A stretch of 64,000 nucleotides of DNA from Nesterenkonia haasae (GTDB taxonomy: Bacteria; Actinomycetota; Actinomycetes; Actinomycetales; Micrococcaceae), in the NCBI RefSeq assembly GCF_010119385.1, contig NZ_VFIE01000018.1, forward strand, positions 120,484 through 184,483, given 5' to 3'. Position numbers and translations under genes: made by a program. The notes below the pieces were generated by a model. The model did no database searches. It saw nothing but the letters and a program-made list of their open reading frames with translations, and was not told the DNA's origin. Each line of letters starts with the position of its first letter. Position 1 is the stretch's first letter. This document shows positions 28,501 through 35,743 of the stretch, one piece after another.

Positions 28501-29143
28501 CGACTTCATCCCCGAAGAACTCCACGCGTACCGGGTGGGTCTCATTAGGTGGGAAGATGTCCAGGATGCCGCCACGGACGGCGAACTCACCGCGGCGCGT
28601 CACCATGTCCACCCGGTTGTACGCGGCACCGGAGAGCCGCGCGACCACATCATCGAACTGGTAGAACTCACCCTTGTTCAGAGTGACTGGCTGGAGATCC
28701 CCCAAGCCCGCGACGATGGGCTGGATGACGGCCCTGATGGGCGCGATCACCACATCCAAGTGCCCCGCCTGCTCAGGATGTGCAAGCTGCCGAAGGATGC
28801 CCAGACGCCGCCCTACTGTGTCAGACCGTGGGGAGAGCCGCTCATGAGGCAGGGTTTCCCAGGAGGGGAAGTGCGCGACTTCGGCATCCGGAGCGAAGCA
28901 ACTCAGCGCTGATTGGAGTTCTTCTGCCTCACGGTCGGTGGCAGTGATGGTGAGCACCACGGCGTCGTGGTGGTTCTTGCGCAAACCGGCGGCAACCTCA
29001 GCAATCAGGGCAGGTCGCAACCCCGAGGTCGCGGCGATCTGCAGCTCATCGGTGCGCTCGGCAGCAGGATGGGCGGCCGCTGAGACCACACGCGCGTAGG
29101 ACGAGGATGCCGCCAGCGCATCTCGTAGACCTTTCAGTGACAC
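25535..29143 (-). CDS. mfd: Transcription-repair coupling factor Mfd
   Basis: ATP-dependent translocase that removes stalled RNA polymerase at DNA lesions and recruits UvrA. The order of domains is standard: a UvrB-homology N-terminal part (HFPSWETLPHERLSPR), a polymerase-interaction domain (GDFVVHEQHGIGQFVEL), then the helicase with Walker A GDVGFGKTEIAIRA, DEEQRFG, TATPIPRTLEMSL and QLRGRVGRS, and the C-terminal UvrA-contact domain. Start GTG 29143 has GAGG eight bases upstream and gives 1202 residues, normal for Mfd; the frame extends 111 codons further but without family similarity. Confidence 0.97.
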   Translation of the reverse strand: MSLKGLRDALAASSSYARVVSAAAHPAAERTDELQIAATSGLRPALIAEVAAGLRKNHHDAVVLTITATDREAEELQSALSCFAPDAEVAHFPSWETLPHERLSPRSDTVGRRLGILRQLAHPEQAGHLDVVIAPIRAVIQPIVAGLGDLQPVTLNKGEFYQFDDVVARLSGAAYNRVDMVTRRGEFAVRGGILDIFPPNETHPVRVEFFGDEVEQLRHFSVADQLSIESDDPPGVVHAVPCRELLISEDIAARAKSLMSSMPHAVDMLEKISQHQAVEGMESLTPVLVDSMVPLVAELPEGSLAVVVEPEKVRTRAHDLAATNEEFMAAAWQASSDGASAPIDITAREQSSLDTGAFASLTETRETSLEFGVGWWSITSLGLDSELEQDADIVSLDSREPIGYRGSVEQVMEFLATRAKDKWSVVVTTAGSGSAQRVAELLTEHDVPHQLSGTLDAAPQPGQITVTTANVSEGFALDSLQLALLTESEMLGRAIRQDSRAGKGRATRRKKNPVDPLSLAKGDFVVHEQHGIGQFVELIQRPVGSPQSIRAGTAGMREYMVLDYAASKRGAPKDRLMVPTDQLDQVSQYVGGDEPKLSKMGGSDWSATKRKARKAVKEIAAELIRLYAARMASRGHSYASDTPWQAELEDAFPYVETPDQLSAMDQVKADMEAEVPMDRLISGDVGFGKTEIAIRAAFKAVQDGKQVAVLVPTTLLVSQHYETFTERYAGFPVRVRALSRFQSPKESKEVMLGLQEGTIDVVIGTHRLLSKDVQFKDLGLVVVDEEQRFGVEHKEQLKKMRTNVDVLAMTATPIPRTLEMSLAGIRETSELNTPPEERHPVLTYVGPYTDKQVSAAIRRELMREGQVFFVHNRVADIDRVAARIRELVPEARVEVAHGQMGETQLEQIVQDFWERRFDVLVSTTIIETGLDISNANTLIVDRASAFGLSQLHQLRGRVGRSRERAYAYFLYPAEKPLGEDALERLKAVAAHNELGAGFQLAKKDLQLRGAGNLLGGEQSGHIEGVGFDLYLRMVGEAVADFRGEEDTHPEEVKIELPINAHLPGVYVPSEPLRLEGYRKLAAADTEDKVQEVVAEWTDRYGELPAAALNLVEVTRFRNRVRAVGITDVGAQGKFIRFAPVAELPESRQLRMERMFTGQHKASMQQVLLTKPTTKRIGGEDLTDGALLEWLNQVYDALFAPTA

Positions 29144-29221
29144 GTCAAATACCTCACCATGTTCAGCCTCAGGGAAAAAGACCTCCCTCACATTACCGGT
29201 AATGCGCAGCGCGTGGAGTTG

Positions 29222-29227
29222 TATGCT
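29222..29227 (+). promoter_or_regulatory. Candidate -10 element of the maleylpyruvate isomerase-like gene
   Basis: TATGCT, six bases before GTG 29234. It lies just upstream of the mfd start region on the opposite strand. Confidence 0.5.
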
Positions 29228-29233
29228 CGTGAT

Positions 29234-29947
29234 GTGATCTGTCCCACCGGAAGACCTTGGATTGATGAGTTGGCAGCTGCGACCGAACAGTTCGCGGCTG
29301 TGCTCGTCTCTGCTGAACGGAACAGCGCCGTCCTCGCCTCTCCGGTGCAGGCCTGCCCCGGATGGGATCTTCGGGACCTCGCTGTGCACTTGGGGAGAAC
29401 TCACCGCTGGACAGTTGGCATCCTGGAGGGCGCCGACCCCAGGCAGCGGCCACAGAACCAGCCGGAGCCGGAGCACCTGCTCTCCGAGTGGTACGCCGCA
29501 GAAGCTGAAACACTGCGGAAGGAGCTGGCGTTAGCAGGTCCCGATGCTGCCTGCTGGACGTTGGTTGAGGACCAGCGGACAGCACTGTTCTGGCAGCGCC
29601 GACAGGTGCACGAAACGCTGATACACCTCTGGGATGCGCGCCATGCCCTGGGACAGAGGCTTCAGATGGATCCCGCACTATCTTTCGACGGTGTGGCGGA
29701 GGTCCGCGATGTGATGTACCCGCGGATGGTGAGAGCTGAAAGGGTGGCGCCCCTGCAGAAGAATCTGGCCTTCTCGGCAACCGATCTCGACGCCGAACCG
29801 ATCGTCATCGGCGACGCTGAGCAGACCGTTGAAGTCCACGGCCCGGCTCCAGAGCTCCTGCTGCTGGTGTGGCACCGTGTCCCATGGAGACCCACTTACG
29901 GTGACCACGATGCCGCGGAACTGATTACACAGTCTCTGGTGCCGTAA
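29234..29947 (+). CDS. Maleylpyruvate isomerase family (mycothiol-dependent DinB-like) protein
   Basis: A 237-residue protein of the actinobacterial maleylpyruvate isomerase/DinB-like family. The metal-binding histidine pattern is visible: DLRDLAVHLGRTHRW near residue 45, then RRQVHETLIHLWDARHALG near residue 130. PGWDLRDLAVHL is the usual family start. Members of the family often use mycothiol as cofactor, but this paralogue may have another substrate. GTG 29234 is selected because TATGCT lies six bases upstream; the longer start at 29159 would overlap the mfd promoter. The acetyltransferase gene follows after 15 bases. Confidence 0.85.
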   Translation: MICPTGRPWIDELAAATEQFAAVLVSAERNSAVLASPVQACPGWDLRDLAVHLGRTHRWTVGILEGADPRQRPQNQPEPEHLLSEWYAAEAETLRKELALAGPDAACWTLVEDQRTALFWQRRQVHETLIHLWDARHALGQRLQMDPALSFDGVAEVRDVMYPRMVRAERVAPLQKNLAFSATDLDAEPIVIGDAEQTVEVHGPAPELLLLVWHRVPWRPTYGDHDAAELITQSLVP

Positions 29948-29962
29948 GCGAGGGTGATACCG

Positions 29963-30445
29963 ATGACATTTCTGGACACTTTGATGGTCGCCGATGCCGA
30001 GTATTCGGTGACTCGTGCCGTAGCTGACGATGTTCCGCAGCTGGTGGCGCTGCTCAGGGACGACCCCCTCGGAGCGCAACGTGAAACAGCCTCAGCAGAG
30101 CAATATCTTGAGGCCTTCCACCAGGTCGATGCTGACCCGCAGCAATATCTGCTGGTCCTGCGGAATGCGCAGGATGACATCGTCGGCACTGCCCAAGTGA
30201 CGTTCATTCCATACCTCGTCCGAGGCGGAACGATGAGGCTGCACATCGAAGCGGTGCGACTGGCAGCGCGGGAGCGAGGCCGCGGTTTAGGCTCGGCCTT
30301 CTTCGACTGGATTCATCAGTTCGGCCGCGACCGCGGTGCACGGCTGGCGCAGCTCACCTCCGACAACGACCGGGCGGATGCTCTTCGATTCTATGAGAAT
30401 CTCGGATACACCCCCAGTCACGTGGGGTACAAGCGAACACTCTGA
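29963..30445 (+). CDS. GNAT family N-acetyltransferase
   Basis: Acetyl-CoA dependent transferase of 160 residues. The acetyl-CoA pocket motif is RERGRGLGSAFFDW, preceded by beta strands with GTAQVTFIPY, and the end reads ALRFYENLGYTPSHVGYKRTL, typical of small GNAT enzymes. ATG 29963 has GAGGG eight bases upstream; a GTG at 29954 is an alternative. Substrate unknown. Follows the isomerase-like gene on the same strand. Confidence 0.87.
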   Translation: MTFLDTLMVADAEYSVTRAVADDVPQLVALLRDDPLGAQRETASAEQYLEAFHQVDADPQQYLLVLRNAQDDIVGTAQVTFIPYLVRGGTMRLHIEAVRLAARERGRGLGSAFFDWIHQFGRDRGARLAQLTSDNDRADALRFYENLGYTPSHVGYKRTL

Positions 30446-30486
30446 GGCAGTGACCGCACGGAGTCATAACCTGCAGAGCTCCACAG

Positions 30487-30492
30487 TAGGAT
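30487..30492 (+). promoter_or_regulatory. Candidate -10 element of the nitronate monooxygenase gene
   Basis: TAGGAT, seven bases before ATG 30500. Confidence 0.5.
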
Positions 30493-30499
30493 GCCGATC

Positions 30500-31543
30500 A
30501 TGAGTGAACAGATGCGCGCCACCGGCCTGGCCGCGGAACTCGGCGCACAGACTCCTATTATCGCTGCGCCCATGGCAGGCGGACCCACCACCCCAGAGCT
30601 GGTGGTCTCCACCTGGTCAGCCGGCGGTATCGGGTTCCTGGCCGGCGGTTACGTCTCTGCAGCAAAGTTGGCGGAACAGATCGATCAGGTCCGGGCAGCA
30701 GCGCCCCTGTTCGGCGTAAACCTCTTTGTGCCGAATCCTGTCCTCGTGGACCCCAGTGAGTATCTGCGCTACCGACTTCGGCTGGAGACCTGGGCTCGAC
30801 ACTATCGTGTGGAGTTGCCCGAAAATCCTCAGGAGGACGACGATGCCTGGCAGGAGAAACTGCAGCTGCTGATCCAGCAGCCAGTCCCCGTGGTGAGCAT
30901 GACATTCGGGCTGCCGGAAAGCCACGCCATCACAAGTCTGCAGAGAGTGGGCTCACGGGTCCTGCAGACCGTCACCAGCAGCACAGAGGCAGCGCTAGCT
31001 CAGGAAGCCGGTGTGGACGGCCTGATTGTGCAGTCGAATCAGGCCGGGGGTCATTCAGGGACTTGGTCACCACATCAACCCTTGGGTAAGACGACGACGC
31101 CGCAGCTGGTTCGCAGAATTCGCGCCGAATCCACATTGCCCATATGGGCTGCAGGCGGAATCGCAACGCCCGCTGCGGCACAGGACGCCATCGCCGCGGG
31201 TGCTGAAGCTGTTCTGGTGGGAACTGTACTGTTACGGTCCCCAGAGAGCGGAGCGATTACCGCGCATAAGAGCGCTTTAGCTGACGCAGATCATTCTGGC
31301 ACCGTGCTGACTCGGGCGTTCTCGGGAAGACCGGCGCGTGCGCTGCGCAATGAGTTCACGGAAGAGTTCACCGCGTCCGCCCCCTCAGGGTTTCCAGCAG
31401 TGCACTATCTCACTCATCCCTTGCGGAAAGCCGCCGCTGCCCAAGAGGACAGCCGCGCTGTGAATCTGTGGGCCGGCACCGGGTTCGCCGAGGCCTCGAC
31501 TGATCCTGCGGCAGACATCATCCGCCGCATTGCGGGGCACTAA
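30500..31543 (+). CDS. Nitronate monooxygenase (2-nitropropane dioxygenase) family protein
   Basis: FMN-dependent TIM-barrel enzyme of 347 residues. Family marks: PIIAAPMAGGPTTPELV, GGIGFLAGGY near the N-terminus, then DGLIVQSNQAGGHSGTW, with the GGHxG motif, and PIWAAGGIATPAAAQDAIAAG for phosphate binding. The family oxidises alkyl nitronates such as propionate 3-nitronate. ATG 30500 is preceded by TAGGAT at seven bases and no ribosome binding site. No operon partner is evident; the next gene is convergent. Confidence 0.88.
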   Translation: MSEQMRATGLAAELGAQTPIIAAPMAGGPTTPELVVSTWSAGGIGFLAGGYVSAAKLAEQIDQVRAAAPLFGVNLFVPNPVLVDPSEYLRYRLRLETWARHYRVELPENPQEDDDAWQEKLQLLIQQPVPVVSMTFGLPESHAITSLQRVGSRVLQTVTSSTEAALAQEAGVDGLIVQSNQAGGHSGTWSPHQPLGKTTTPQLVRRIRAESTLPIWAAGGIATPAAAQDAIAAGAEAVLVGTVLLRSPESGAITAHKSALADADHSGTVLTRAFSGRPARALRNEFTEEFTASAPSGFPAVHYLTHPLRKAAAAQEDSRAVNLWAGTGFAEASTDPAADIIRRIAGH

Positions 31544-31560
31544 GCTCCTGCGGCCTGGGT

Positions 31561-31866
31561 TTAGGTCCCGCCGAGCTGGGATTTGACCCGCTGCACCTTC
31601 TCCGTGAGCTGATCTGTGTGGCCAGGCCTGATATCGGCTTTCACCACGAGGCTCACCCGAGGGCTGGTCGCAACCACGGTCTCGGTCGCACGTTTGATGA
31701 CGTCGAAGACCTCATCCCACTCCCCCTCCACAATGGTGAACATGGAGTTGAGCTCATAGGGCAGTCCCGATTCTTTGACCACTTTGACGGCTTCCGAAAC
31801 GGCTCTGGTGAGCGAGGCGTCGTCGTGCTCAGTGGTGGTGGGCGCAACGGAGAAAGCAACCAACAT
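31561..31866 (-). CDS. Thiamine-binding protein, MTH1187/YkoF family
   Basis: Small 101-residue protein of the MTH1187 (DUF77) family. It begins MLVAFSVAP, and has VVKESGLPYELNSMFTIVEG and SPRVSLVVKADIRPG, matching the ferredoxin-like fold found alone or fused in thiamine-binding proteins. ATG 31866 lies six bases after TAGCCT. Divergent from the deacetylase gene, sharing a short intergenic region. Confidence 0.85.
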   Translation of the reverse strand: MLVAFSVAPTTTEHDDASLTRAVSEAVKVVKESGLPYELNSMFTIVEGEWDEVFDVIKRATETVVATSPRVSLVVKADIRPGHTDQLTEKVQRVKSQLGGT

Positions 31867-31872
31867 GGCTTC

Positions 31873-31878
31873 AGGCTA
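31873..31878 (-). promoter_or_regulatory. Candidate -10 element of the thiamine-binding protein gene
   Basis: TAGCCT, six bases before ATG 31866. Confidence 0.45.
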
Positions 31879-31933
31879 CGCCTGCTCACCCCGCGCTGTG
31901 AACCCCTCACGAGACAACGCTTCGACGGCACCC

Positions 31934-31939
31934 TATGCT
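31934..31939 (+). promoter_or_regulatory. Candidate -10 element of the PIG-L gene
   Basis: TATGCT, six bases before ATG 31946. Confidence 0.5.
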
Positions 31940-31945
31940 GAAACC

Positions 31946-32674
31946 ATGAGCCTCTTACCTCTCTTCGATGACAGCGCGATCACCAGAGTGCTTTGCGTGG
32001 TAGCTCATCCTGATGACATGGAGTACGGCGGTTCAGCCGCAGTTGCCCGGTGGACCGCGATGGGCGTAGAAGTCTCCTACCTTCTCCTCACAGCCGGCGA
32101 GGCAGGGATGCGCAGTGTCGAACCTCACCGGGCCGCTGCGCTGCGAATCGAAGAGCAGCGCGAAGCCTGTTCGGAAGTGGGAGTCAGCGACCTCACTGTG
32201 CTCGACCTTCCCGACGGCATGCTGCAACCTGACCTGCCCACCCGGAAACACATCGCACGCCACATCCGCAGGTTCCGACCCGAGGTTGTCTTGACTCAAC
32301 CATGGGATGTGTACGTCGAGTGGGGGCTCAACCACGCCGATCACCGCGCCGCCGGAATCGCCACAATGGATGCGATTCGCGATGCCGACAACCCTTGGGT
32401 CTTTCGCGACCTGCGTGAGGACGAAGGTTTGGAGCCCTGGGGCGCGCGATGGCTGTTGGTGCCCAATGGGGAGCCCGATCATGCTATTAACGTCTCCGGT
32501 GACCCAGTGGAGAAGGCGATCCGCTCCCTACAGGCTCACCAGGCCTACCTGTCGGAATTGGGAGACCACCCCGACCCGCGCGAAATGATCGAAGGGATGA
32601 CCCGTCAGGCTGCGCAGCTGACTGATGACTCAGCGATCACCCACGCCCTGGGTGTAGCCGCCTACCGGATGTGA
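31946..32674 (+). CDS. PIG-L family N-acetylglucosaminyl-type deacetylase
   Basis: Zinc deacetylase of 242 residues. The zinc motif AHPDDMEYGG lies near residue 20 and the distal histidines in NHADHRAAG near residue 132. Its length fits small LmbE-like hydrolases rather than mycothiol conjugate amidase (about 290). In actinobacteria such enzymes act on GlcNAc-inositol or mycothiol conjugates, but the true substrate here is open. TATGCT is six bases before ATG 31946. Confidence 0.85.
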   Translation: MSLLPLFDDSAITRVLCVVAHPDDMEYGGSAAVARWTAMGVEVSYLLLTAGEAGMRSVEPHRAAALRIEEQREACSEVGVSDLTVLDLPDGMLQPDLPTRKHIARHIRRFRPEVVLTQPWDVYVEWGLNHADHRAAGIATMDAIRDADNPWVFRDLREDEGLEPWGARWLLVPNGEPDHAINVSGDPVEKAIRSLQAHQAYLSELGDHPDPREMIEGMTRQAAQLTDDSAITHALGVAAYRM

Positions 32675-32724
32675 TGGCTCTCTGCTCAAGGCAGAAGTTG
32701 TGGCCGCCGGAACGGGACTCTCTG

Positions 32725-32730
32725 TATCGT
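32725..32730 (+). promoter_or_regulatory. Candidate -10 element of the ClgR-like regulator gene
   Basis: TATCGT, seven bases before ATG 32738. Confidence 0.5.
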
Positions 32731-32737
32731 GGCGGCC

Positions 32738-33097
32738 ATGGATGAGCTCGCCCAGTACCGGCAATCACGCAGGGAGCAGCACCTTACCCCGCAACCACTG
32801 TGGAGAGAAGTCTTGGGGGCCCGCCTGCGCCGGCTGCGGAAGCGCCGGGGGCTCACTCTCACAGAGCTGGGCGCGAGGGCTGGCGTCTCCCCGCAATACC
32901 TCTCCGAGGTGGAACGGGGACGCAAAGAAGCCTCCTCCGAAATGATTGCGGCGATCTCCGGGGCGCTCGGGCTCACCCTGATAGATCTCACCTCGCATGT
33001 GGCTGACGAACTACAGCGAAGCGCGTCGTCTACACATGTTGACCAGCTGTTGCAGCCGGATTCCAACAGCTGGGCTCAGCTTGCCCTGGTGGCCTAA
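32738..33097 (+). CDS. clgR: ClgR/PopR-like transcriptional activator (XRE family)
   Basis: A 119-residue DNA-binding protein with a helix-turn-helix at about residues 25-80: LRRLRKRRGLTLTELGARAG then VSPQYLSEVERGRKEASSEM. The YLSEVERGxKEASSE signature is typical of ClgR and its paralogue PopR, actinobacterial activators of clp protease genes. It ends in ALVA; in Streptomyces, ClgR and PopR are themselves ClpP substrates recognised through C-terminal alanines. It converges on, and overlaps by four bases, the clpP-like pair. TATCGT seven bases before ATG 32738 indicates leaderless translation. Whether it is ClgR or PopR proper cannot be decided here. Confidence 0.78.
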   Translation: MDELAQYRQSRREQHLTPQPLWREVLGARLRRLRKRRGLTLTELGARAGVSPQYLSEVERGRKEASSEMIAAISGALGLTLIDLTSHVADELQRSASSTHVDQLLQPDSNSWAQLALVA

Positions 33098-33708
33098 CTC
33101 GTCGTGCTGAACACTCCGGTTCTCCCCTTGAGCACCTCATCGGCCAGACCGTAGTCAACAGCGTTCCGGGCAGTAAATACCCGGTCCCTGGCGGTGTCTT
33201 CGCGCAGAGTCGTCACGCTCTGTCCTGTGTGCCAACTAAGTACCTGTTCGATCTCCCCGCGAACCCTGACCAGCTCATCGGCGTGCAGAATGAGGTCTGG
33301 GATCGAGGCCCGCCCACTGTTCATGGCCGGCTGGTGCAGCACGATCCGGGTATGCGGCAGCACTGTCCGACGTCCAGCCTCTCCACCGGCGAGCAGAACT
33401 GCTCCCGCGGCGAATGCCTGTCCTACGCACGTGGTGGCAACCGGCGCGGCGATGTACTGCATCGTGTCGTAGATCGCCATCATTGCTGAGGGGTCACCTC
33501 CTTCACAGTTGATGTAGAGATTCACCTGGCTCTCCGCCGACTCGGCCTCCAGGTGCAGCAGTTGGGCGATGACCACATTGGCCACCCCGGAGTCGATGGC
33601 CGTGCCCAGGTAGATGATCCGCTGCGACAGCAGCTGCGAATAGACGTCCATGACGCGTTCGCCTCGGATATCTCTGGTGATGACGTTGGGAATCGTATAG
33701 CTGCTCAC
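33094..33708 (-). CDS. ClpP2-like protein lacking the catalytic serine
   Basis: ClpP-fold protein of 204 residues, most like actinobacterial ClpP2. The serine of the triad should lie in a GQAxSxG context; here the text is CVGQAFAAGAVLL, with Ala100 (codon GCC) in that place. His125 (RIVLHQP) and Asp175 (DTARDRVF) are retained, and spacing matches E. coli 97/122/171. The oxyanion strand NSPGG is changed to NCEGG. It is therefore probably a non-catalytic ring subunit, like ClpR of plastids and cyanobacteria. GTG 33708 overlaps the stop of the partner gene (GTGA) with AGGAG seven bases upstream, indicating coupled synthesis. Confidence 0.88.
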   Translation of the reverse strand: MSSYTIPNVITRDIRGERVMDVYSQLLSQRIIYLGTAIDSGVANVVIAQLLHLEAESAESQVNLYINCEGGDPSAMMAIYDTMQYIAAPVATTCVGQAFAAGAVLLAGGEAGRRTVLPHTRIVLHQPAMNSGRASIPDLILHADELVRVRGEIEQVLSWHTGQSVTTLREDTARDRVFTARNAVDYGLADEVLKGRTGVFSTTS

Positions 33709-34358
33709 CACTGGTCTCCTTTGCCGGACGACGTCGTCTTCTCCGTTGCTGTTGTCAGACCCACTGCGTGCCGCGGCATTTTGGGTGAGATATCGGCGAA
33801 ACTCGATACGATGTGATCGATGAAGCCGTACTGCTGAGCTTGCTCAGCGGTGAACCACCGGTCGCGCAGTGAGTCTTCAAAAACCCGGTCTATGGGCTGG
33901 CCGGTGTCTGCGGCGACGATGCTGAGCACCGTATTGCGCATGTCCCGAAGTTCCTCCGCCGCCAGCTCCACATCTGCCGCTGTGCCTCCAATGCCCGCCG
34001 ATCCCTGGTGGAGCAGCACTTTGGCATGCGGCAGCGCGAAGCGCCGTCCGCGAGTGCCGCCAGAGAGGAGGAACTGTCCTGCGCTCGCTGCCATACCCAG
34101 TGCCAGCGTGGAAACCTGGTTGGGGATGGTGCGGATGACATCGCGTATGGCAAGCATGGCCGGAACAGAACCGCCGGGTGAGTTGATCCACAGCCAGATG
34201 CCCTGGGTCGGAGTGTCAGCGGCCATAGTGAGCAGTTTGCTCATCAGCCAGGAGGCATTGTGATCCTCCAGAGCTGCGTCCAGCATCAGTACTCGCCGGT
34301 GGGCTAACTCTTCGTGGGTGTGGGCGGTCATATACCTGCCCATATTCTCTTCGCTCAT
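33705..34358 (-). CDS. ClpP1-like protease subunit with intact triad
   Basis: ClpP-fold serine protease subunit of 217 residues. Triad residues are Ser92 in LGMAASAGQFLL, His117 in AKVLLHQGS and Asp166 in SLRDRWFT, with the spacing of E. coli ClpP; the oxyanion region INSPGGS is standard. The proline after the catalytic His (HQP) is replaced by Gly. Start taken at ATG 34358; downstream ATGs at 34343 and 34331 would remove a short N-terminus that is variable in ClpPs. First of a two-gene unit with the serine-less partner. No clpX is adjacent, so this may be an accessory pair. Confidence 0.9.
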   Translation of the reverse strand: MSEENMGRYMTAHTHEELAHRRVLMLDAALEDHNASWLMSKLLTMAADTPTQGIWLWINSPGGSVPAMLAIRDVIRTIPNQVSTLALGMAASAGQFLLSGGTRGRRFALPHAKVLLHQGSAGIGGTAADVELAAEELRDMRNTVLSIVAADTGQPIDRVFEDSLRDRWFTAEQAQQYGFIDHIVSSFADISPKMPRHAVGLTTATEKTTSSGKGDQW

Positions 34359-34401
34359 AGGGTCCACTGTTGTCTGTGGACAGGGCAAACGCTTACTTTC
34401 T

Positions 34402-34436
34402 CTGCCCTAGGCAGTGCTGCTGACGGCAGTGCTGCT
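34402..34436. repeat. 12-bp direct repeats and a short hairpin upstream of the clpP-like pair
   Basis: GGCAGTGCTGCT occurs at 34410..34421 and again at 34425..34436, with 15-base periodicity. CTGCC-CTA-GGCAG at 34402..34414 can form a five-pair hairpin using the first repeat. The stretch lies between the serpin stop and the ClpP1-like start, so it may be an operator, a processing site or the serpin terminator. Confidence 0.5.
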
Positions 34437-34471
34437 CTGGGCAGCGGTGGTGCGGTTCACCGCGCCGAGAG

Positions 34472-35737
34472 TTAATCCTCAGTGGGATCAAAGATGGCAG
34501 CCATGAACAGCGGCCAGTTGGTTTCCTCATGCACGATTCTGAGGGCGAACGGCCGGTCGACTGTCATCTCCACAGCCTCCGGTGGGTCCACAGGTGCCGA
34601 CGTAACGCCAGCGATCTCCGTGACTGCGGCAGCCACTGTCCCTTCCTCATCAACGGTGAGCACCGCTTGGTGGGCCAGCTGATCGATTTCCACCGCAGGG
34701 TCGATCAGCGACAGGTCGTTGCCCGCCACCGTCTCTGGCCCGCCCAAATCCTGCAATAGGGCGACGAGATCTTCACCAGTTTGCAGATCAACAGCAGGCA
34801 GTGCCAGCTCGACCATGGTGCGCTCCTGACTTGCAAAAGCGGCGTCCACCGCAGCCCAGTCCTGATCGGTAAAGTCCGTAGGAGCCGATCCCTCCGGCGG
34901 CAGTACTACATCCATGGCAAATGCCTCGGCATAGGGCAACCGAATGACCTGGGTGTCGTCGTACTCCATGTACTCGGCTTCGAGAGTCTGCTGCATAGTC
35001 TCCGCCTCGACAGTGTCCCCATCGATGGTGGTGAACTCCCTTTCGGCGGTATCGGCGGGATCGAACTGCGTCTGCCACCGTGCTGCCATGAGAATCGCGT
35101 TCTGCAGGACGAAGATCAGGTCTGCGTTAGGCGTCTCCACAGCAGACTCCTCTATCAACCCGCCAGTGTGCTCATTCACCCACTCATCCAAGAGCCGCTG
35201 CGAATCCGCTGCCCCGAAGTCGGTGGTCACAACCCCAGCGTCGAAGGAGGCAGCGAGCACATCGATAAATTCACCATCCGGCGAAGTCGAGTCGGCCAGT
35301 ACCAACTGGTTCGCAAGATGAAGGACAGGCGTCTCCGGAAGCTCGTCCGCCTGCACGAGCGCTGGGTCCCCGTCGTACTCCAGAACTGCCGCCTGCAGGG
35401 CGCTGAACGCGGCAGTTCGCTCCGCCCCAGCAGCACCTAACAATCCGTCCAGCTCCTCAGCGGCTGGACCTTGGGCGCCTTCAGCGAGCATGGCCAAGCC
35501 CAGAAGAATCGAGGCCGGGGAAACCACCGTATTCTGGCTCTGGGCCAGCTCAGACAGAGACTCGGCGCCGAACCGAGTAGTGGCATTGACCACGTCAGTG
35601 AGCGCCTCAGCCTCACTGAGTGAAGCTGGTTCGTACGTGACTGTCGAACGAGGGTCCTCGCCACCACCGCAAGATGTCAGTGTGAGAAGTCCTATGAGGC
35701 TGAGACCGCAGACCTGACCAAGACAATCCAGACGCAT
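34472..35737 (-). CDS. Serpin-family lipoprotein (serine protease inhibitor)
   Basis: Predicted lipoprotein of 421 residues with lipobox LLTLTSC at residue 23. The serpin fold is recognisable: NTVVSPASILLGLAMLAEGA, a VNEHTGGLI helix, and at the C-terminus RPFALRIVHEETNWPLFMA followed by IFDP. The reactive-loop hinge DEEGTVAAAVTEI has the small residues needed for inhibitory insertion; counting from the hinge, the P1-P1' bond would be at Ser-Ala in GVTSAP. It is thus probably a surface-held inhibitor of an elastase- or subtilisin-like protease. ATG 35737 is six bases after TACCAT. It lies upstream of the ClpP-like pair and downstream of the exchanger, all on one strand. Confidence 0.88.
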   Translation of the reverse strand: MRLDCLGQVCGLSLIGLLTLTSCGGGEDPRSTVTYEPASLSEAEALTDVVNATTRFGAESLSELAQSQNTVVSPASILLGLAMLAEGAQGPAAEELDGLLGAAGAERTAAFSALQAAVLEYDGDPALVQADELPETPVLHLANQLVLADSTSPDGEFIDVLAASFDAGVVTTDFGAADSQRLLDEWVNEHTGGLIEESAVETPNADLIFVLQNAILMAARWQTQFDPADTAEREFTTIDGDTVEAETMQQTLEAEYMEYDDTQVIRLPYAEAFAMDVVLPPEGSAPTDFTDQDWAAVDAAFASQERTMVELALPAVDLQTGEDLVALLQDLGGPETVAGNDLSLIDPAVEIDQLAHQAVLTVDEEGTVAAAVTEIAGVTSAPVDPPEAVEMTVDRPFALRIVHEETNWPLFMAAIFDPTED

Positions 35738-35743
35738 ACACCG

